A DNA stretch of 64,000 nucleotides from Varanus komodoensis. Its lineage: Eukaryota > Chordata > Lepidosauria > Squamata > Varanidae. Of this stretch, positions 1-11,867 are shown in pieces. Every line of letters starts with the position of its first letter. Within the stretch, counting starts at the first letter, position 1. The notes under the pieces are model-generated. The model was given only the letters and a program-made list of their open reading frames with translations, did not search any database and was not told where the DNA came from. The position numbers and the translations under genes were made by a program. The stretch spans positions 8,944,485 to 9,008,484 of the forward strand of contig NW_025336479.1 in NCBI RefSeq assembly GCF_004798865.1. The letters run 5' to 3'.

Positions 1-104
1 TCCTATCCTACTGTAACTTTCAGTGATTTTCAAGCCAACAGAACAGAAAGAGAAAGCCTTACACTCTGTTTTATGAATCTTGACTCCCTCGCCCCTACAT
101 CTAT

Positions 105-370
105 CCTTCTGAAACTCTGAAGGCTTCTTACCTAGAGACACATCTGTCATATACACTATTTTCATACAAACTGTCACACACAAAAATGCAGAAATGAGGG
201 GCAGACTGGAGTAACTTCCCCGATACAAACAATGTGAATATTCCCCTTCTACAAAGATCAGCGCACCAATCCTTCTGATATTTTAAAGGTGTCTTAGCTA
301 GGGTCACTACTACACTATATGCCATTCTCATAGCAATTGAACATAAAAAGAAGGATAAATGCATACTTCT
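105..370. repeat. Diverged tandem duplication, period about 166 bp
   Basis: Two stretches beginning with ccttctga at 105 and 271 align over roughly 70 bp. They share blocks such as aaggNNtcttaNctag and attNtcata, and by eye about 70% of positions match. The second copy loses similarity after about 370. It may be an old local duplication or part of a repeat tail I cannot name. Confidence 0.5.
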
Positions 371-925
371 TTGGAAAATGCTACTCTTGGATAAATGCTA
401 CTCTTGCCCAAAACTCCCTATACCTCTTCACCTGAAACTTGGTGGCCTGATCCTATCAGAAAGGACAATTATACCAATATTTGTCATCCAATTTGGCCAA
501 GTAATCATTCATAATGGCAGTTCTTTAAAAAAAAAAACCCTCAAAATGTAAAGGCAATTAGTGCAATCCACCTGCACCTATTTGTTTGATATTTAGCATG
601 CTTCACCCCTTTATAATGGTCTACTATGCCTAAAAATGTCATTCGGTTTGGACAAACCAAAGAAGTTATAGTTGCTTATTAGTTTCCCATGACAATCAGT
701 GGAAGGCCTGAAGTGTTGAATTCCTCAGTCTCACTTCAGGTTTGGCACTAAGTTTAATTAGGTGATTGCTGAATCATCCCAAAGTAGAGAGCCCAGGTAT
801 GGGCTATTGTGGCAGCGTACAAACGGAAACAACCACCACCACCACCTACTCCTACTGTGAGCTGTTTTCCAAATCAGATCTCAAAGTGGACCTTGTGGTT
901 AGTGTACCTTCCCCAACACAGCCCA

Positions 926-1168
926 GAGAGCCAGTGTGGTGCAGTGGTTAAGGGTGCTGGGGCTCAGGCAAACTGAATTCTAGTCCCCGCTCGGCCATGG
1001 AGCCAACTGGGTGACTTTGAGCCAGTCACAGACTCTCAGCCCAACCTACCTGATAGGATTGTTGTTGTGGGGATAAGACTTTGAGCAGCAGGAGGAGAAT
1101 GATGTAAGTCACTTTGAGTTCATAAGAAAAAAGCAGGACATAAATCTAATAAATAACTAAATAAACAA
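926..1168 (+). mobile_element. Sauria-type tRNA-derived SINE
   Basis: The sequence starts with gagagccagtgtggtgcagt, the tRNA-like A-box head of Sauria SINEs. A degenerate B-box follows near 975-990, then the body ccaactgggtgactttgagcc and cagcccaacctacct. It ends in an A-rich tail with aataaataa-like repeats. Sauria SINEs are squamate elements thought to be mobilised by Bov-B LINEs. The copy looks nearly full length. It lies antisense to NTN1, and its tail is about 60 bp from the exon donor at 1232. Confidence 0.85.
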
Positions 1169-1232
1169 GCGAACAAAAGAAACATACACGTGTGTGCATA
1201 CACAGAGTCTGGGGAGGAAAGAGTTAGCTCAC

Positions 1233-1307
1233 CATAGTCTTTCTTGCAATACTTCTTCATGTTGATCTTCAACTTCCCTTTGGATGCCTTGCAGTAGGAA
1301 TCACAGT
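1233..1307 (-). CDS. NTN1: Netrin-1 exon: start of NTR (C345C) domain
   Basis: This 75-bp internal exon encodes [20 protein letters not shown] followed by CKKDY; the first D is completed by the last base of the micro-exon at 20926. It is the opening of the C-terminal netrin (NTR/C345C) domain and supplies the first cysteines of that disulphide-bonded, basic, heparin-binding module. The acceptor is ...ctctccctcaaag at 1308 and up, and the donor is GTGAGC at 1232. The exon begins with two bases of a codon and ends with one (phase 1-1), which fits the micro-exon upstream and an Ala codon in the missing terminal exon. The sequence matches vertebrate netrin-1 closely. Netrin-3 is the nearest alternative family member, but the neighbouring exons also fit netrin-1. 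Confidence 0.96.
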
Positions 1308-3346
1308 CTTTGAGGGAGAGGAGGAGGAAGAGAAAGAAGAAAACTTTAACAAAACAAATTAGTCTTAAAATGCATGAAAGGCGTTGGGGATGAGGGGAGG
1401 CAAGGGGAGAGGAGGGGGAGCGCGGCAGAAGCTGCAGCCTGCCATGAATAAGCAGCATGCCTGTGATATCCATCTGCCAGGACCTGATTGGGTCATCTAA
1501 TGGGGGCATTCACTGAAAAACCTTCCTTTCTAAAGAAAGCCTCTGACAAAAGAAGCCATCCTCCTCTCCCCTCCCGTCTCTGCCTGACGAATTCTTTAGG
1601 CTACCTTCTGCAGGCTGCCGCAACGCCGCTGCCTCCCTGGGAGACCTCGGGGCCTCCCTTATTGTGCCACCCAGATCTTTGGAGAGCCACGGCCCCCTCC
1701 CCCCAGTTCTTAAACTGCAACCGGGAGCCTGATTAAAGCTCACAGAGGCCTCTTTGTCACCCCCTAACCCAGCCCTGTGTCAGGCTTTGGCATTCATTGC
1801 AGAGGGATTCTGGCTGGGGTCACCCCTCAACAAAAGGGGTCACGGAGGAAATTAGCAGCCCATGAAGCATTAGCAAAGCCTTTGGCGTCCACTCTGCCGG
1901 AGTGTGCAAATAAAATGCCCCAGTGGGGCTGCTTCGCCGCCAATGGGCCCTACTGCTGTGAGACGGTGGTTGTACTCTTCCTACATGGCCTCCGCTGTCC
2001 CCCGCTGCTGCTGCTGGGGACCCCCTCGGCCTGTTCGGGCTGCGCTGGAGTGTCCCGCTTCACCAGGGACGCCGGAAGTGCTGCCACACCCCGCGCAGGG
2101 ACAGCGGTTCTCAGCGGCCGCATTTTATGCTCTCTGCAGCTCTGGCAGGGCTACTCTGGGTGCAACAGTCCCATGAAACGCCGTGCTTGGCCACTTGGAG
2201 GAACCAGCACACCACCGAGCTGGGGGGCATGTTTTCCAGTCCGAAGAATGCCGTGTCTGATATGGGCAGCTCGCCTCTCTCCAATAAATCAATGACTATT
2301 AGGATTCATTCCACATATCTCCTGCTCTCCCCAAGGAAAACCCAGAGCAGCTTGCATGGGGTTCATAGCGATCCCTCTGGAGACTGCCAAAGCCCACGCC
2401 TTGCTTCTCTGCACTTTGTCCACTCATGAATTAGAGGCACTGCAATCGTGGGAGAAACCATAAAAGGAAGCCTTGTGATGATGCATGGCATTTCTCCCAC
2501 AGGTGTTCCAAATCAGTACAGGGCACAATTAACGCAATGTCAAACTAAGAACATAATGACCAGCTTAATTCAGAATGACTGGCGGGGAGCATCCACGAGA
2601 AAGACCATCAAGTGCTTAGGCAGCTTTATACTTATACCACCTATGAGAATAAGACCACTGATTCATGGGCAGCAAAGAGGAAGCAATGGAGAATTCACGC
2701 CTAGCCACACTTCAGCCCCTCTTTGCACCTCCACCTCTCACGCTTTGCAGAAGCCACTGCCAGGAAGTGGCAGAGCCAAGCCTCCTGTTTCCAAATCTTG
2801 CCCCTTCCGTCTCTTTGGGTGTCTTGCAGAGAAGGCCGGAACCTTGCCTGAAAATCCCACCCAGCATTCTGACTTGAGTGTTGGGGGAGTGAGTATGTGC
2901 CCTTCAAAGATCCTGAGATCATATTCCCTAAAAACAAAAAACAGACTATTTATATAAATGATAGATTCCTTTCTTTGTCCCTAGGGCAAACTTTCTGGGG
3001 TGCTGTAGGACTGAAATCCCTCCCTCACTAAAAGCTGGGTGGCACCCCACTGTTTACCCCCATTTGCCACCGTCTCCAAATGGGACTGTGAGGCTGTGGG
3101 GTGGGGGACAAGTTTTATTCAGCCTTAGATTTTATATAGTACCTGAAGACCTTTAGAATATTGTCTTCATGTTAGGAATGACGCTCTGTGGCTACAGCTG
3201 AAAGAAAGTAGCTTTATTTTCACTTGATTACTCCCAGAAACATTAATAGGATTATGAAGCCTGGTACTAAAGTGGCTGATTAATGCTTGAGTTCATTTGG
3301 ATTCTGTTAGTGTAAACCAGCCTCACCTGACCTCTGCCTAATGTCC

Positions 3347-3431
3347 TCCAGATGTATTAGACTATAACTCCCATCATCCACAAATAACATAGTGGCAGGG
3401 GTGCTGGGGATTGTAGTTCAGCACATCTGGA
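3347..3431. mobile_element. Small palindromic repeat (MITE-like)
   Basis: Terminal arms tccagatgt (3347-3355) and acatctgga (3423-3431) are perfect inverted repeats. Inside them, actataactcccatcat faces ggggattgtagtt. This is the common squamate type with 'acaactcccatcat' arms, related to non-autonomous hAT-like elements. Family assignment rests on memory of the consensus only. Confidence 0.6.
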
Positions 3432-4080
3432 GACTTCAGGTTGGTTGCAACTTCATGCTAGTTCACAGATTTCACAGAAGTACTGACAGAGGAAACATGA
3501 GTGAACTATGCATCTTTCCTTCTACTTCCGGGTCCCATGTGCAAGAAGCATATATGCTCCTGTGCCCACCCACAGGACCCACATGTTCTCTAGCTCTGCT
3601 GGAAGAAAACTCATCTCACCCTTGCATAAGGCCAAGCAATGCAACTCACATTTACTACTGCTGCAGAGTTCTCAAAGGAGGTGACAGAAATACATCACAC
3701 TTCCATATATTCATGGATAGATCGCTCCAACTTCAAAGAAGTTTAGCAATGTAACTCTACATTACTTTTTCGTTGTTTAGATTGGACATGATTAAAGTCA
3801 AACCTTTTTTTGGCCTTCATACTGCTTTGAGTTTATATTGTTGATTAATATACATATGCTCACCTTCCTTGAACCCTTAGAATAAAATGGAAACACAATT
3901 AAAACACTGTGGAAAAGAACACCAGTAGTATAGAAATATGTCGTACTCCCCAGATCTGGAATTGAAGAGTAACATCTGAGCTTTGAATAATAATTTAGAG
4001 TAATTTAACACACAGCCAAGCACAACTGCAACAGCTCCGTTCCATGCACAGGAGTTATTGTGTCCCTTGTGGAAAGGGGC

Positions 4081-4103
4081 ACGCACGCACGCACTCGCAC
4101 ACA
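4081..4103. repeat. (GCAC)n/(CA)n simple repeat
   Basis: A short run of gcac units merges into cacaca. It is low-complexity DNA, about 23 bp long. Confidence 0.7.
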
Positions 4104-5386
4104 CAGAGAACGTGAACGTTGCGCTTTGCTCAGCTTCACTAACTTTCCTCCTAGTTTGCATTTTATTGCATAGTGGATTACCTTACTGGGGGCAAATCTC
4201 ACATTAATATCCTATCCAATGGAACTGATCTAATGTTGTCCATGAGAAAGCTTCTCAATGCAAGAAGCTGTCAAAAACTGCTAGGCTCAACTCATCTCAC
4301 TTGTTCTACTACTATCAAAGACTGCTATCCTGTTTCAAAGACTTTCAAAGCGAGTTTGCATTCTTTTTCCTCAGCCATTTACGAAAAGCCTCATTCAAGC
4401 CAGTATCATCAGCTTGGCCAAGGCAGGAGAACACAGGCCTGCCCATTTCTATTTAGGGGTCCATCAAGAGCAGCTGCGGCCAAGCTTGCAGGCTAGGATG
4501 GAGTTTTGGAATATGCAGAATGAAGCAGCACAACAGATAAAAGCATTTTTGCTTGCGCTTCAGAACTTCACTTGATCAGTGCTTGTGTAAGATACAGTCA
4601 AGCTTGCATTTAAGTTCTGATTAGAAATTGTGATCCAAGTTTACTTTTCTGTGCAGTCTTTTCACTTTCTTTTCCTAAATACTCAATTTTTGTGCCTTTT
4701 TAAGCAAATGTGGTATATGCATACATTTGGTGCCACCCTTATGCATAATTTTAGAGAGACAGAAATAGAGAGATTGGCATCTTCTGCCATTTGGAAGAAT
4801 GGTTCTCAGCATAAGAGGGCCACATGACGGAAAGCGAGCAGCAGCTGGACATAAGCAGTCATTCAGAACTCTGAACTGGGCTACGACTTCTCAGTCCTTC
4901 CTTTGCTGTGGTGCTTCCAGATGAGGCTTTTATGGCCCACCACCCTGCCTCATTTATGGCATTTCATGGTGGGGTCCAGATGATGTGCAAAGCCTCCTGT
5001 TAGCGCTGGGAACCCTTGATCTTCAGTTGAGTCATAACTGCAATACTTCTGTGCAAGTTTCAAGTTTTATTAGGCCAGTAGTACCAGGCTCACTTCATTC
5101 TCTCAGGCAGCACTCTGAGCCCCAAATATTCAGAAATCAGCCAAATTCTTGGACTTCCCACCTAAGGAATCTGTCAGAAATATTAGTGATTTATCAACCT
5201 TGTCAATGCAATGTACTGAAGAGTTATTACGTTAAGTCTTAAGAATTATTGCTGTTTAATATTTAGCAACAATGGAAAGAGCATGTAGCAGATGAATATA
5301 ATCAGAGCAAATAAGTGAATATTGTGATATCATGATGCTATGTGTGTTTAGACAGAAAAAAGCTCAACAGTGGCTGCCTGGAGCAT

Positions 5387-5544
5387 GCTAGGAGTTGTAG
5401 GAATTTTTGTGTCAGAAGATGCATGGGCTTGCACTGCTACTGTGCACCCTTAATTTGCACATGACGGTATCATCTGACTCGCAACTGACATGAGTGTGCA
5501 GTCAAATGCAGGTTTACATAGACACAAGTTCTACAACTCCCAGC
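5387..5544. mobile_element. Inverted-repeat MITE-like remnant
   Basis: Arms gctaggagttgtag (5387-5400) and ctacaactcccagc (5531-5544) are inverted copies with one mismatch, about 130 bp apart. They carry the same acaactccc motif as the palindromic repeats at 3347 and 36925, so they are probably the ends of a related non-autonomous DNA transposon. Confidence 0.5.
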
Positions 5545-6638
5545 ATCCCCAGCAGCACTAGGAGATTTAGAACTTCTTAGAATCACACAGAATTGTTCTC
5601 CTCAAAAATTCTGTATTTAATTTCCTTCAACCAAGTGAAACAGACACATCTGAAATCTGGATATAAAAAATCAGTTCCAGAAATGTTGTATCGAATTTGG
5701 AAATTGAATTGCATCTGTTGGAAAACCAAACGGGTTTTGAAATTCCACATTATGATTACAGTTTCTAAATCCAACCCTCCCTTAACTGACCCTTGCTGTA
5801 CTGGTGTGTAGATGTCCTGACAGGACCGCTCCAAATACCAGAGCATTTCCTACAGCACTTGCAGACCAAGGGTTTTCAAATGCCAATGGTTCCGATTCAA
5901 CATGACCCACAAACTGACCAGACCTCCGCCAACAGCACAGAAATGACTGTCACCTCCACACAAATTGTTCTGGTCCAAATGGATGAGTGATTAGGTGGCC
6001 CACTGAAAATCAACATCAGTGGTTAACATGCTGATGAAATACTTTTCCCCAAACATTGCTGGGGAAAAGCTACCATCTCCATGAAACCCTTGGGAAGAGT
6101 GGAGGAACGCAGCTCCAAACAGTTGCTATTCTTCTGCCAGTGTCTGCTTTTTTTCTTTCCACCTCCAGTAGTCCTTAATGCGAATTGTCCTGCAAACATC
6201 CCAGCAGGAACAGTGTGTGTTATCTAGAAGGGCAGCCTTGCTACCTAGCTGAAACATGGCAGAGTTCTGTCTCCACCATGCTGGATCCATCAGCAACCGC
6301 CACCAGACAGAAATGCATAAGTAACTGCAGCAAAATTGTGCAGGGAATTATTCACCCAGATGCACGTTTCGTTTCTGATTCTGAGCTTCAGAGCAAGGGG
6401 CAACATTTATGCTAAAAAGAAAGGACTCAAAAAGGACTGCAGATGTATTGCAATGGAAGACACACTTTTTTGTGGTTGTTCTTTCAGGCAAGTGCAGGGA
6501 ATTCCAGGAAGTATGGGGTTTTCTTGCACGATGATGAGTTTTGAGTTTGGCTCTAGCACTTGTGTGTTTCCAGGAAAAAGCAAGATGAAAGTTCACCTGA
6601 AGGCCCTGAAAGGCAAGGGTCACAATGAGTGAGTTGCC

Positions 6639-6726
6639 AGCGCCCATCCGCAGACGCTCGCCCGGGCTAGTCCGGAATGGGCAGTGCCCGTCCGCAGATG
6701 CTCGCTCGGGCTAGTCCGGGAGAATA
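6639..6726. repeat. Two-copy 44-bp CpG-rich minisatellite
   Basis: Copy one (6639-6682) and copy two (6683-6726) share tccgcaga, gctcg and cgggctagtccgg in register, with about 36 of 44 positions alike by eye. The unit contains several CpG dinucleotides, unlike the surrounding AT-rich intron. I see no third copy. Confidence 0.8.
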
Positions 6727-8807
6727 GCAAGGCTGCCCTGAACCCAGGCCCCTAGTGGAGCAGATCGCACTGACAGGGGACAAGGAATCTGATTCCAGGA
6801 AAGTGCAAGTGCACCTTCCCAAGATGGAGGGAATCGTATGCCTTCTCAAATTCAGAAAGACTGACAAGCTGCAACCCCACATCTTGTTAGATTAGGGAAT
6901 TAGTATGCTTTTAAAACATTTTAAACTCCTTAAAGCAGGATAAAATGTGGGCAGCTGTCTTGTTTCAGGTGCAGTTTAAGAATGTCAGAAGCAATTTCAC
7001 AGCTAAGCACCTTTAGCTGCTTATTTCCTGGAGGGAAATCAGTACCACCATCTCCTTTTTAGTGCCTTGGGTGTCCGCATGGAAGCACAAGTGAGCGATA
7101 TTACACTATTGGCCCTTCCCCCATGTTGGGCAGAAACTGATGCAGCCAGTACAGTCCTCAGTCTCGCTCTCTCTGAACTGTTGCGCCTTGAACAGAGAAT
7201 GCCCAGCATGCCGGCGCCTGTGCTCTCCGGATGGTATTCATGCAAAGGTGAAAATCATGGCATAGTCAGCGTGGCCAGCACTGAAACCAGGTAGTGCCAG
7301 ACCCTTCTTAAATAACAGTGCCTCTGACATTTGGGACCTCGGGCAAGGTGCTCCGTTTGCTTTCGCTGGCTTGCATCATCAGAGACTGTCGAGAAGCAAA
7401 CAGCCATGGTTGCGGTGCACGGCATTCTGGTTGCAGCCGGCTGGTCGTGGGAGATGGGTTCATGCTCTTCACAGCACATCTGTTTTATTTCATTCTCTAC
7501 TCCCTATTGTTTCCCTATGTGGTTATGCCAGAATAACTGGGGTGCATCAACTGAAGTTGCTTTCCTCTCAGCCTCCCATTTAATCATCGTTGTCATCATC
7601 CGTTTTAATCACTCATAACCATGTCGCACTGTGGTGTTGCTCTGTAATTTGGAAGCCGTTGCACCCAAAAGCAAACTGGGAAACACAAGTCACAGAGACA
7701 TAACTGGCTCCCTACATAGATGAAGTGGCAACCACAAACTCCACACCATTTTCAGAGCTGTCTTCCAAAGGAAGGGTAAGAAGGGTTGCTATCTTCAAAC
7801 TGGAAGTTTGTCATATGGGAACATGATACCTAAATGACCTGTATGATTTTTTTCAGACCACAGAAGGAAGACTGCAGATGATCACAGATAACTCTGTAGT
7901 TCTGCAGCTAGACGAACCAAATGCTGTTAGGATCTTCACAAGATAGCAGCAAAGCCCATTCCTGCCAAACCCGAAGTTCCCTGCATTACATCTCACACCA
8001 TGTGTAGGAGGTAGTTATCCTCCAGGGAAGGTCCAAAAGTTGAAGGGGAGGGGAAGAACAGGAAATTGTACCAGTGGATACACTTCATTAAATGGGAATC
8101 TGTGTGTTTGCTTAGGTAGCCACTGCGCTCCATCTAACACACGTAGTGAAAGCACAGGCAAGCAAATCAACAGACAGCAGAGCTTCATGTTAATCCTGTC
8201 TCTGTGGAAATCTACGCTCCATCTGCTTTGTTCTTCAGCTGCAGAGCCAAGTCTCAGAACCCCTTTATAAGAAGTGTCTTGATCCCAAACTCTGCAGCAA
8301 GCCTCAAAGTCAGCATGCAGTTCAAAATGCAAGGGAGCGCGCATCAGAAGACAGAATGGTGTCATTCGGTGAACATGGGCCAAAATAAGATCTGTTCTGA
8401 GGGGCAGGAAAAGGAAAGAGAACTAGGAAATATCCATTCCGCATAGCTGTCACATTCCAGGAAGATAGAAGAAAGAGGCATGCAAGTCATCTTAAGGTTT
8501 CACTCTCCCTTACAATCAAATATATTTAGAGTGAATGCCCACCAACTCTTCAACTGGTGGTCTTTTTCAGCACCTTCCAAAACAGATGTAAGGCCTATGG
8601 CCAACCATGGTTGTCCAGCCAATACTGAAAGGAGGGGGTACAATGAGAAGTCAAAGGCCAGAGCATAAAACAGCTCAAAAACAAGGGCAGCTGCAACCTG
8701 GGCTGTGATTTTCTAACTTTGGTCCTTTTTCTAGCAGAAGATCTGGTATGATGTTTTTCTTTGATCTGTGTCAAAATACAACTCAGGTAACTCAGTCCAT
8801 TAGCAAA

Positions 8808-8846
8808 GATTCTGTCTGTCCGTCCGTCTGTCCTCCCTCCTCCTCG
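8808..8846. repeat. (TGTC)n-type simple repeat
   Basis: Runs of tctg and tccg units pass into a ctcctcctc pyrimidine stretch. Nearby, ctacaattctatgattttatg at 8896-8912 resembles the terminal repeat of CR1-type LINEs, but no LINE body is visible beside it. Confidence 0.65.
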
Positions 8847-9907
8847 TACATGATGTTGAACTTAGTGTTGCTCAGGCCCCATCCCACCTAATCCTACAAT
8901 TCTATGATTTTATGCTCAGTTTCAGTCCATCCTCGAAGTGAGTTTATTGATTTTAGTACCTTCAAAAAAGGGGTTTCACAGAGGCACGGTCTACCTTCTG
9001 TGCCAAGTAACTCCCATTTCCTCAAGTGTTCTTCTGCTTAAGCTTTTCATTGATGGAGTCTGCCTTTATCTTTGCAAACTTAGGGAACTGACCACAGAGA
9101 GGGTGGGGACCAAGTTCCTGTGCAGGAAGCTGTGCGTGATGGCTCTGCCTTGGAAACACAACTCTATCAGAAGGTTGTCCTTGGGTTGTGTGAGAACCTC
9201 TTTTTCGGTTATAGGGCAGTATAGAAATGTAATCTATGTAAGGACATGCTTTCACATAAGATGCTGCACAGTCAGGATTCACATGAAGTTCCTATTCACG
9301 CTACGGGCGCCATGTGAGACTTGCAGTGTGCCCCTCTTCCAGAGCAAGGGCTTCTCCTGTAGCAGCCCTGGCTCCGTGCTGAACTTACTCCTCACCTCAG
9401 GATGGAGAGAAACTGATGCTGATTTTTTCTTTGGTTCTGGCATTAATTTATCGTAACTCACATCTCTCGTAAATTTACAAAAAGCTAAAGCCCTGCCTGT
9501 GAGAGAAGAAAAACTCCTTCCACAAAGAACAATGTACCAACTTCTCCTTTACATGTACATCTTGATTCAGGAACCATTTTCCATTTATCTTCTTGGGCCT
9601 CACATCCTGCCAAAGTTCATCCTCTTCTGCTTTTTTCTCTCTCTCCTGTATGTCTAATTTAGATTGTAAGCCACTCTGGCCAGTATCCTATTCCATTCTT
9701 TCCACAGGACTGAGAAGTATTTTAACTGTTCAGTTAACTGACAACATCATCATCAACCGAACATACATTTGTCCTGCCTAAATATGTATGGGTCACCTTA
9801 GAACGCCATGCAGCTGGCAGCAAAATAAACTGTGGCTACTGCAATAAGCATCTGTTTTTGACTCTCCTGCTTTGTGGCCAGGTATCACACTACGCCAGTG
9901 AATAAGG

Positions 9908-9955
9908 TTGATGGATTGGATGGATTGGATTGGAACGGACTGGATCTCTGAACCA
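9908..9955. repeat. (GGATT)n-like simple repeat at a LINE 3' end
   Basis: Repeated ggattggat units occur directly before an L2-like 3' tail that reads on the minus strand. CR1 and L2 elements often end in short tandem repeats, so this is probably the expanded 3' terminus. Confidence 0.6.
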
Positions 9956-10110
9956 CCCAAAAGCTGAGGCTATCTGGGCTGTTTACAACAGCACATTTAA
10001 AATACAGCATAAAATGCACCATATTAAAAAATTCTTACCGTACACAGTTTAAAACCAAATTTAAAACAGATACAAAAAATTACAATAACTTAAAGAAAAT
10101 CTTAGGACCT
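9956..10110 (-). mobile_element. L2-like LINE 3' tail
   Basis: The segment ccacccaaaagctgaggc followed by tatctgggctgtttacaa resembles the squamate L2 3' untranslated tail read in reverse ('ctgcccaatagccgaagctctctgggcggtttacaa'). An A-rich segment follows. Only the last part of the element is present. Confidence 0.6.
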
Positions 10111-10184
10111 ATTTAGCACCTGACTTACACCAGTGCACTAACTGAATGCCTGCAGCAGAGGACAGGTTTGTTTGTTAGTTTATG

Positions 10185-10445
10185 TGTTTGTTTAATCCAA
10201 TTTTTATGCCACCCAATAGCCAAGTCTGTCTGGGCAGTTAACCTGGCACCAAAAAGATAGCAAGGTTGGCACCAGGTGGGAGCTTGTTCCATAACCACAG
10301 TGGTGGGGACACCACGGAAATGTCCTTCTTGCTGCCATCAGCCAAGCCTTCCTTGGAGGGAGACGCCAGATCTTGGGTAGGTGGTGGTCGGGAGTTTTTC
10401 CCTCCATCTGGCAACATCTCAAGTGCATGCCAGCAGCCCTCACAT
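10185..10445 (-). mobile_element. L2-like LINE 3' end with ORF2 C-terminal region
   Basis: It starts after a (TTTG)n stretch with ccacccaatagccaagtctg and the gggcagttaacc tail motif. It then runs into aaggttggcaccaggtggga and ttccataaccacagtgg. These match the reverse of the L2 ORF2 end in squamates (a '...WN.LP..V.' type C-terminus). It is decayed and holds no usable open frame. Confidence 0.65.
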
Positions 10446-10449
10446 AGTC

Positions 10450-10645
10450 ACCTGTGGCCAGAGTGTTGGATCGGCCTTGGGAGTTTGGGATTCTAGTCCT
10501 CACTCAGGCCATGAAGTGCACTTGGATGACTGAGAGCCAATCACTGGCTTGCAGCCTAACCTTACTCACAGAGCTCTTGCAGGGATAAAAGAGAGAGGGA
10601 AAGGAGCGTGTCTGCTTTCCTGAGCTTGTCACATTTTCTAAATGT
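10450..10645 (+). mobile_element. Sauria-type SINE, 5' truncated
   Basis: The copy lacks the first A-box bases but keeps gagtgttgga, the B-box area at ttctagtcctcactcaggcc, the body atgaagtgcacttggatgac with agccaatcac, and cagcctaaccttactcacag. It sits directly between an L2-like end and a CR1/L3-like end, forming a cluster of three nested or adjacent retroelements. Confidence 0.7.
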
Positions 10646-10654
10646 AAGAAACAA

Positions 10655-11100
10655 ATTTAAGACCACAAGAACAGCTGTGCAGGATCAGACCAATAGTCCA
10701 TCTAAGTGCATACAGTGGTTAACCAGTTGCCCACACAATCCCACAAGTTGGATGTGAGTAGAAAAGCACCCTCGTACCCATGTTCCCCAGAATCTGCTGT
10801 ACATAGGTATAGGTACTCTGTCTTTCACACTGGAGGTAGCATGCAGGTATCAGGACTAGCAGCTACTGATAGCTTTCTCCTGCAGCATTTCTTTAGCTAT
10901 GCATATGCATGATGAAGTACTTCCTTTTATCTGTCTTGGATCGCCCTCCATCTAGCTACATGGGTTGATCTGGAATCTAGTATTATGAGAAAGGGAGCAA
11001 AATATCTCCTTAGCTACTTTCTCCATACTGTGCATAATTTTGTGCACTTCTATCATGTCTCCTCTTACCTGCCTCTTTTCTAAGTTCATCTGTGCAGTTG
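10655..11100 (-). mobile_element. CR1/L3-like LINE 3' end
   Basis: Read in reverse, this matches the 3' end of the L3/CR1-type LINE also seen at 58215-58560. Landmarks are caagaacagctgtgcaggat with cagaccaatagtccatctaa, the box catgttccccagaatctg, and gaagtacttccttttatctg further in. The piece is roughly 440 bp and is moderately diverged from its relative in this window. Confidence 0.75.
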
Positions 11101-11550
11101 TGTTAAATATAGCCATCTATGCAGGGCCACCGCCATTGCAGAAATCATGTGCAGCACAGAAGGACCCACCCCAGAGTCCGGTAGCTCCGCCTGCTTCCAG
11201 CTGGATGGCTGGAGCCGCCATTATGCATGAACCAGCTGCATGTTATATAGCCACAAAAAGAAAATCTGTTCTGCAGATACAGATCACGTGCCCACCAATG
11301 ATCTGCCATGTTTGGTCGGGTGATGCCATGACTAAGCCCCTGACAGCTTCACCAGGGACAAGCTCTAAATTCCAGTCTCCTGCTTTCTTTGAGCCACTGC
11401 TCTGGTCAGTGCCTCCTGTGCCGGTAGGGCTCTTGATCGGTTGGGCTTTCTGTTGGACTTTGCAGGTGCTATTCATGATGCTGACCATCCCAAATATTTA
11501 CGGTAAGCCATCCCAAGACGTTCTGTAGGGGACGGGATAGAAAAGCTTTT

Positions 11551-11575
11551 CATTAATTAGTTAGCTAGTTAATTG
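11551..11575. repeat. (TTAG)n/AT palindromic simple sequence
   Basis: The run attaattagttagctagtta is nearly self-complementary around the central tagcta. It follows gggatagaaa, so it may be the tail of a decayed SINE. Confidence 0.4.
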
Positions 11576-11867
11576 GGCCAGCAGCATGGATAGCTCCACT
11601 CAAGCTCACCCTAAAACCTGCAGTGGGTCAGGAGCCCTGCTGCCACGGGAATCAGCTGCCCCTCCTGCACTGGACATCCAGAAGGCGTGTGTGGGCCACC
11701 CGCTGCCCTTGCTCCCATGTCTCACCCAGTGTGGGAGAGCTCCACACGGCCCCTGCAGGCACCTCCCAGGGGAAAGGCAGCCCTCGACTCGGAAGGGAAG
11801 GGGCGCCTCATCCCTGACCAGTGCCGTGCTCAGACGCTTGCCAAGGGCCCATGCCCAGAGAACAGAG

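Larger units (their letters stand above)
1..1232 (-). other. NTN1: NTN1 last intron, 5' part (partial)
   Basis: This is the intron between the 75-bp exon ending at 1233 and the terminal NTR exon, which lies before position 1. The donor reads GTGAGC on the minus strand at 1232-1227. Apart from the Sauria-type SINE at 926-1168 and a diverged tandem duplication at 105-370, I see only AT-rich unique sequence. No coding similarity to the rest of the NTR domain was found, so the terminal exon is outside the window. Confidence 0.85.

Noticed and set aside
1120-1509. 129-residue open frame containing the NTR-start exon
   Set aside because: Only 1233-1307 matches netrin-1. The flanks lie beyond clear GT and AG splice signals.
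3000-3110. Possible exon-like GC-richer stretch around caaactttctggggtgc
   Set aside because: No conserved coding text in any frame, and no matching splice pair in phase with the NTN1 exons.
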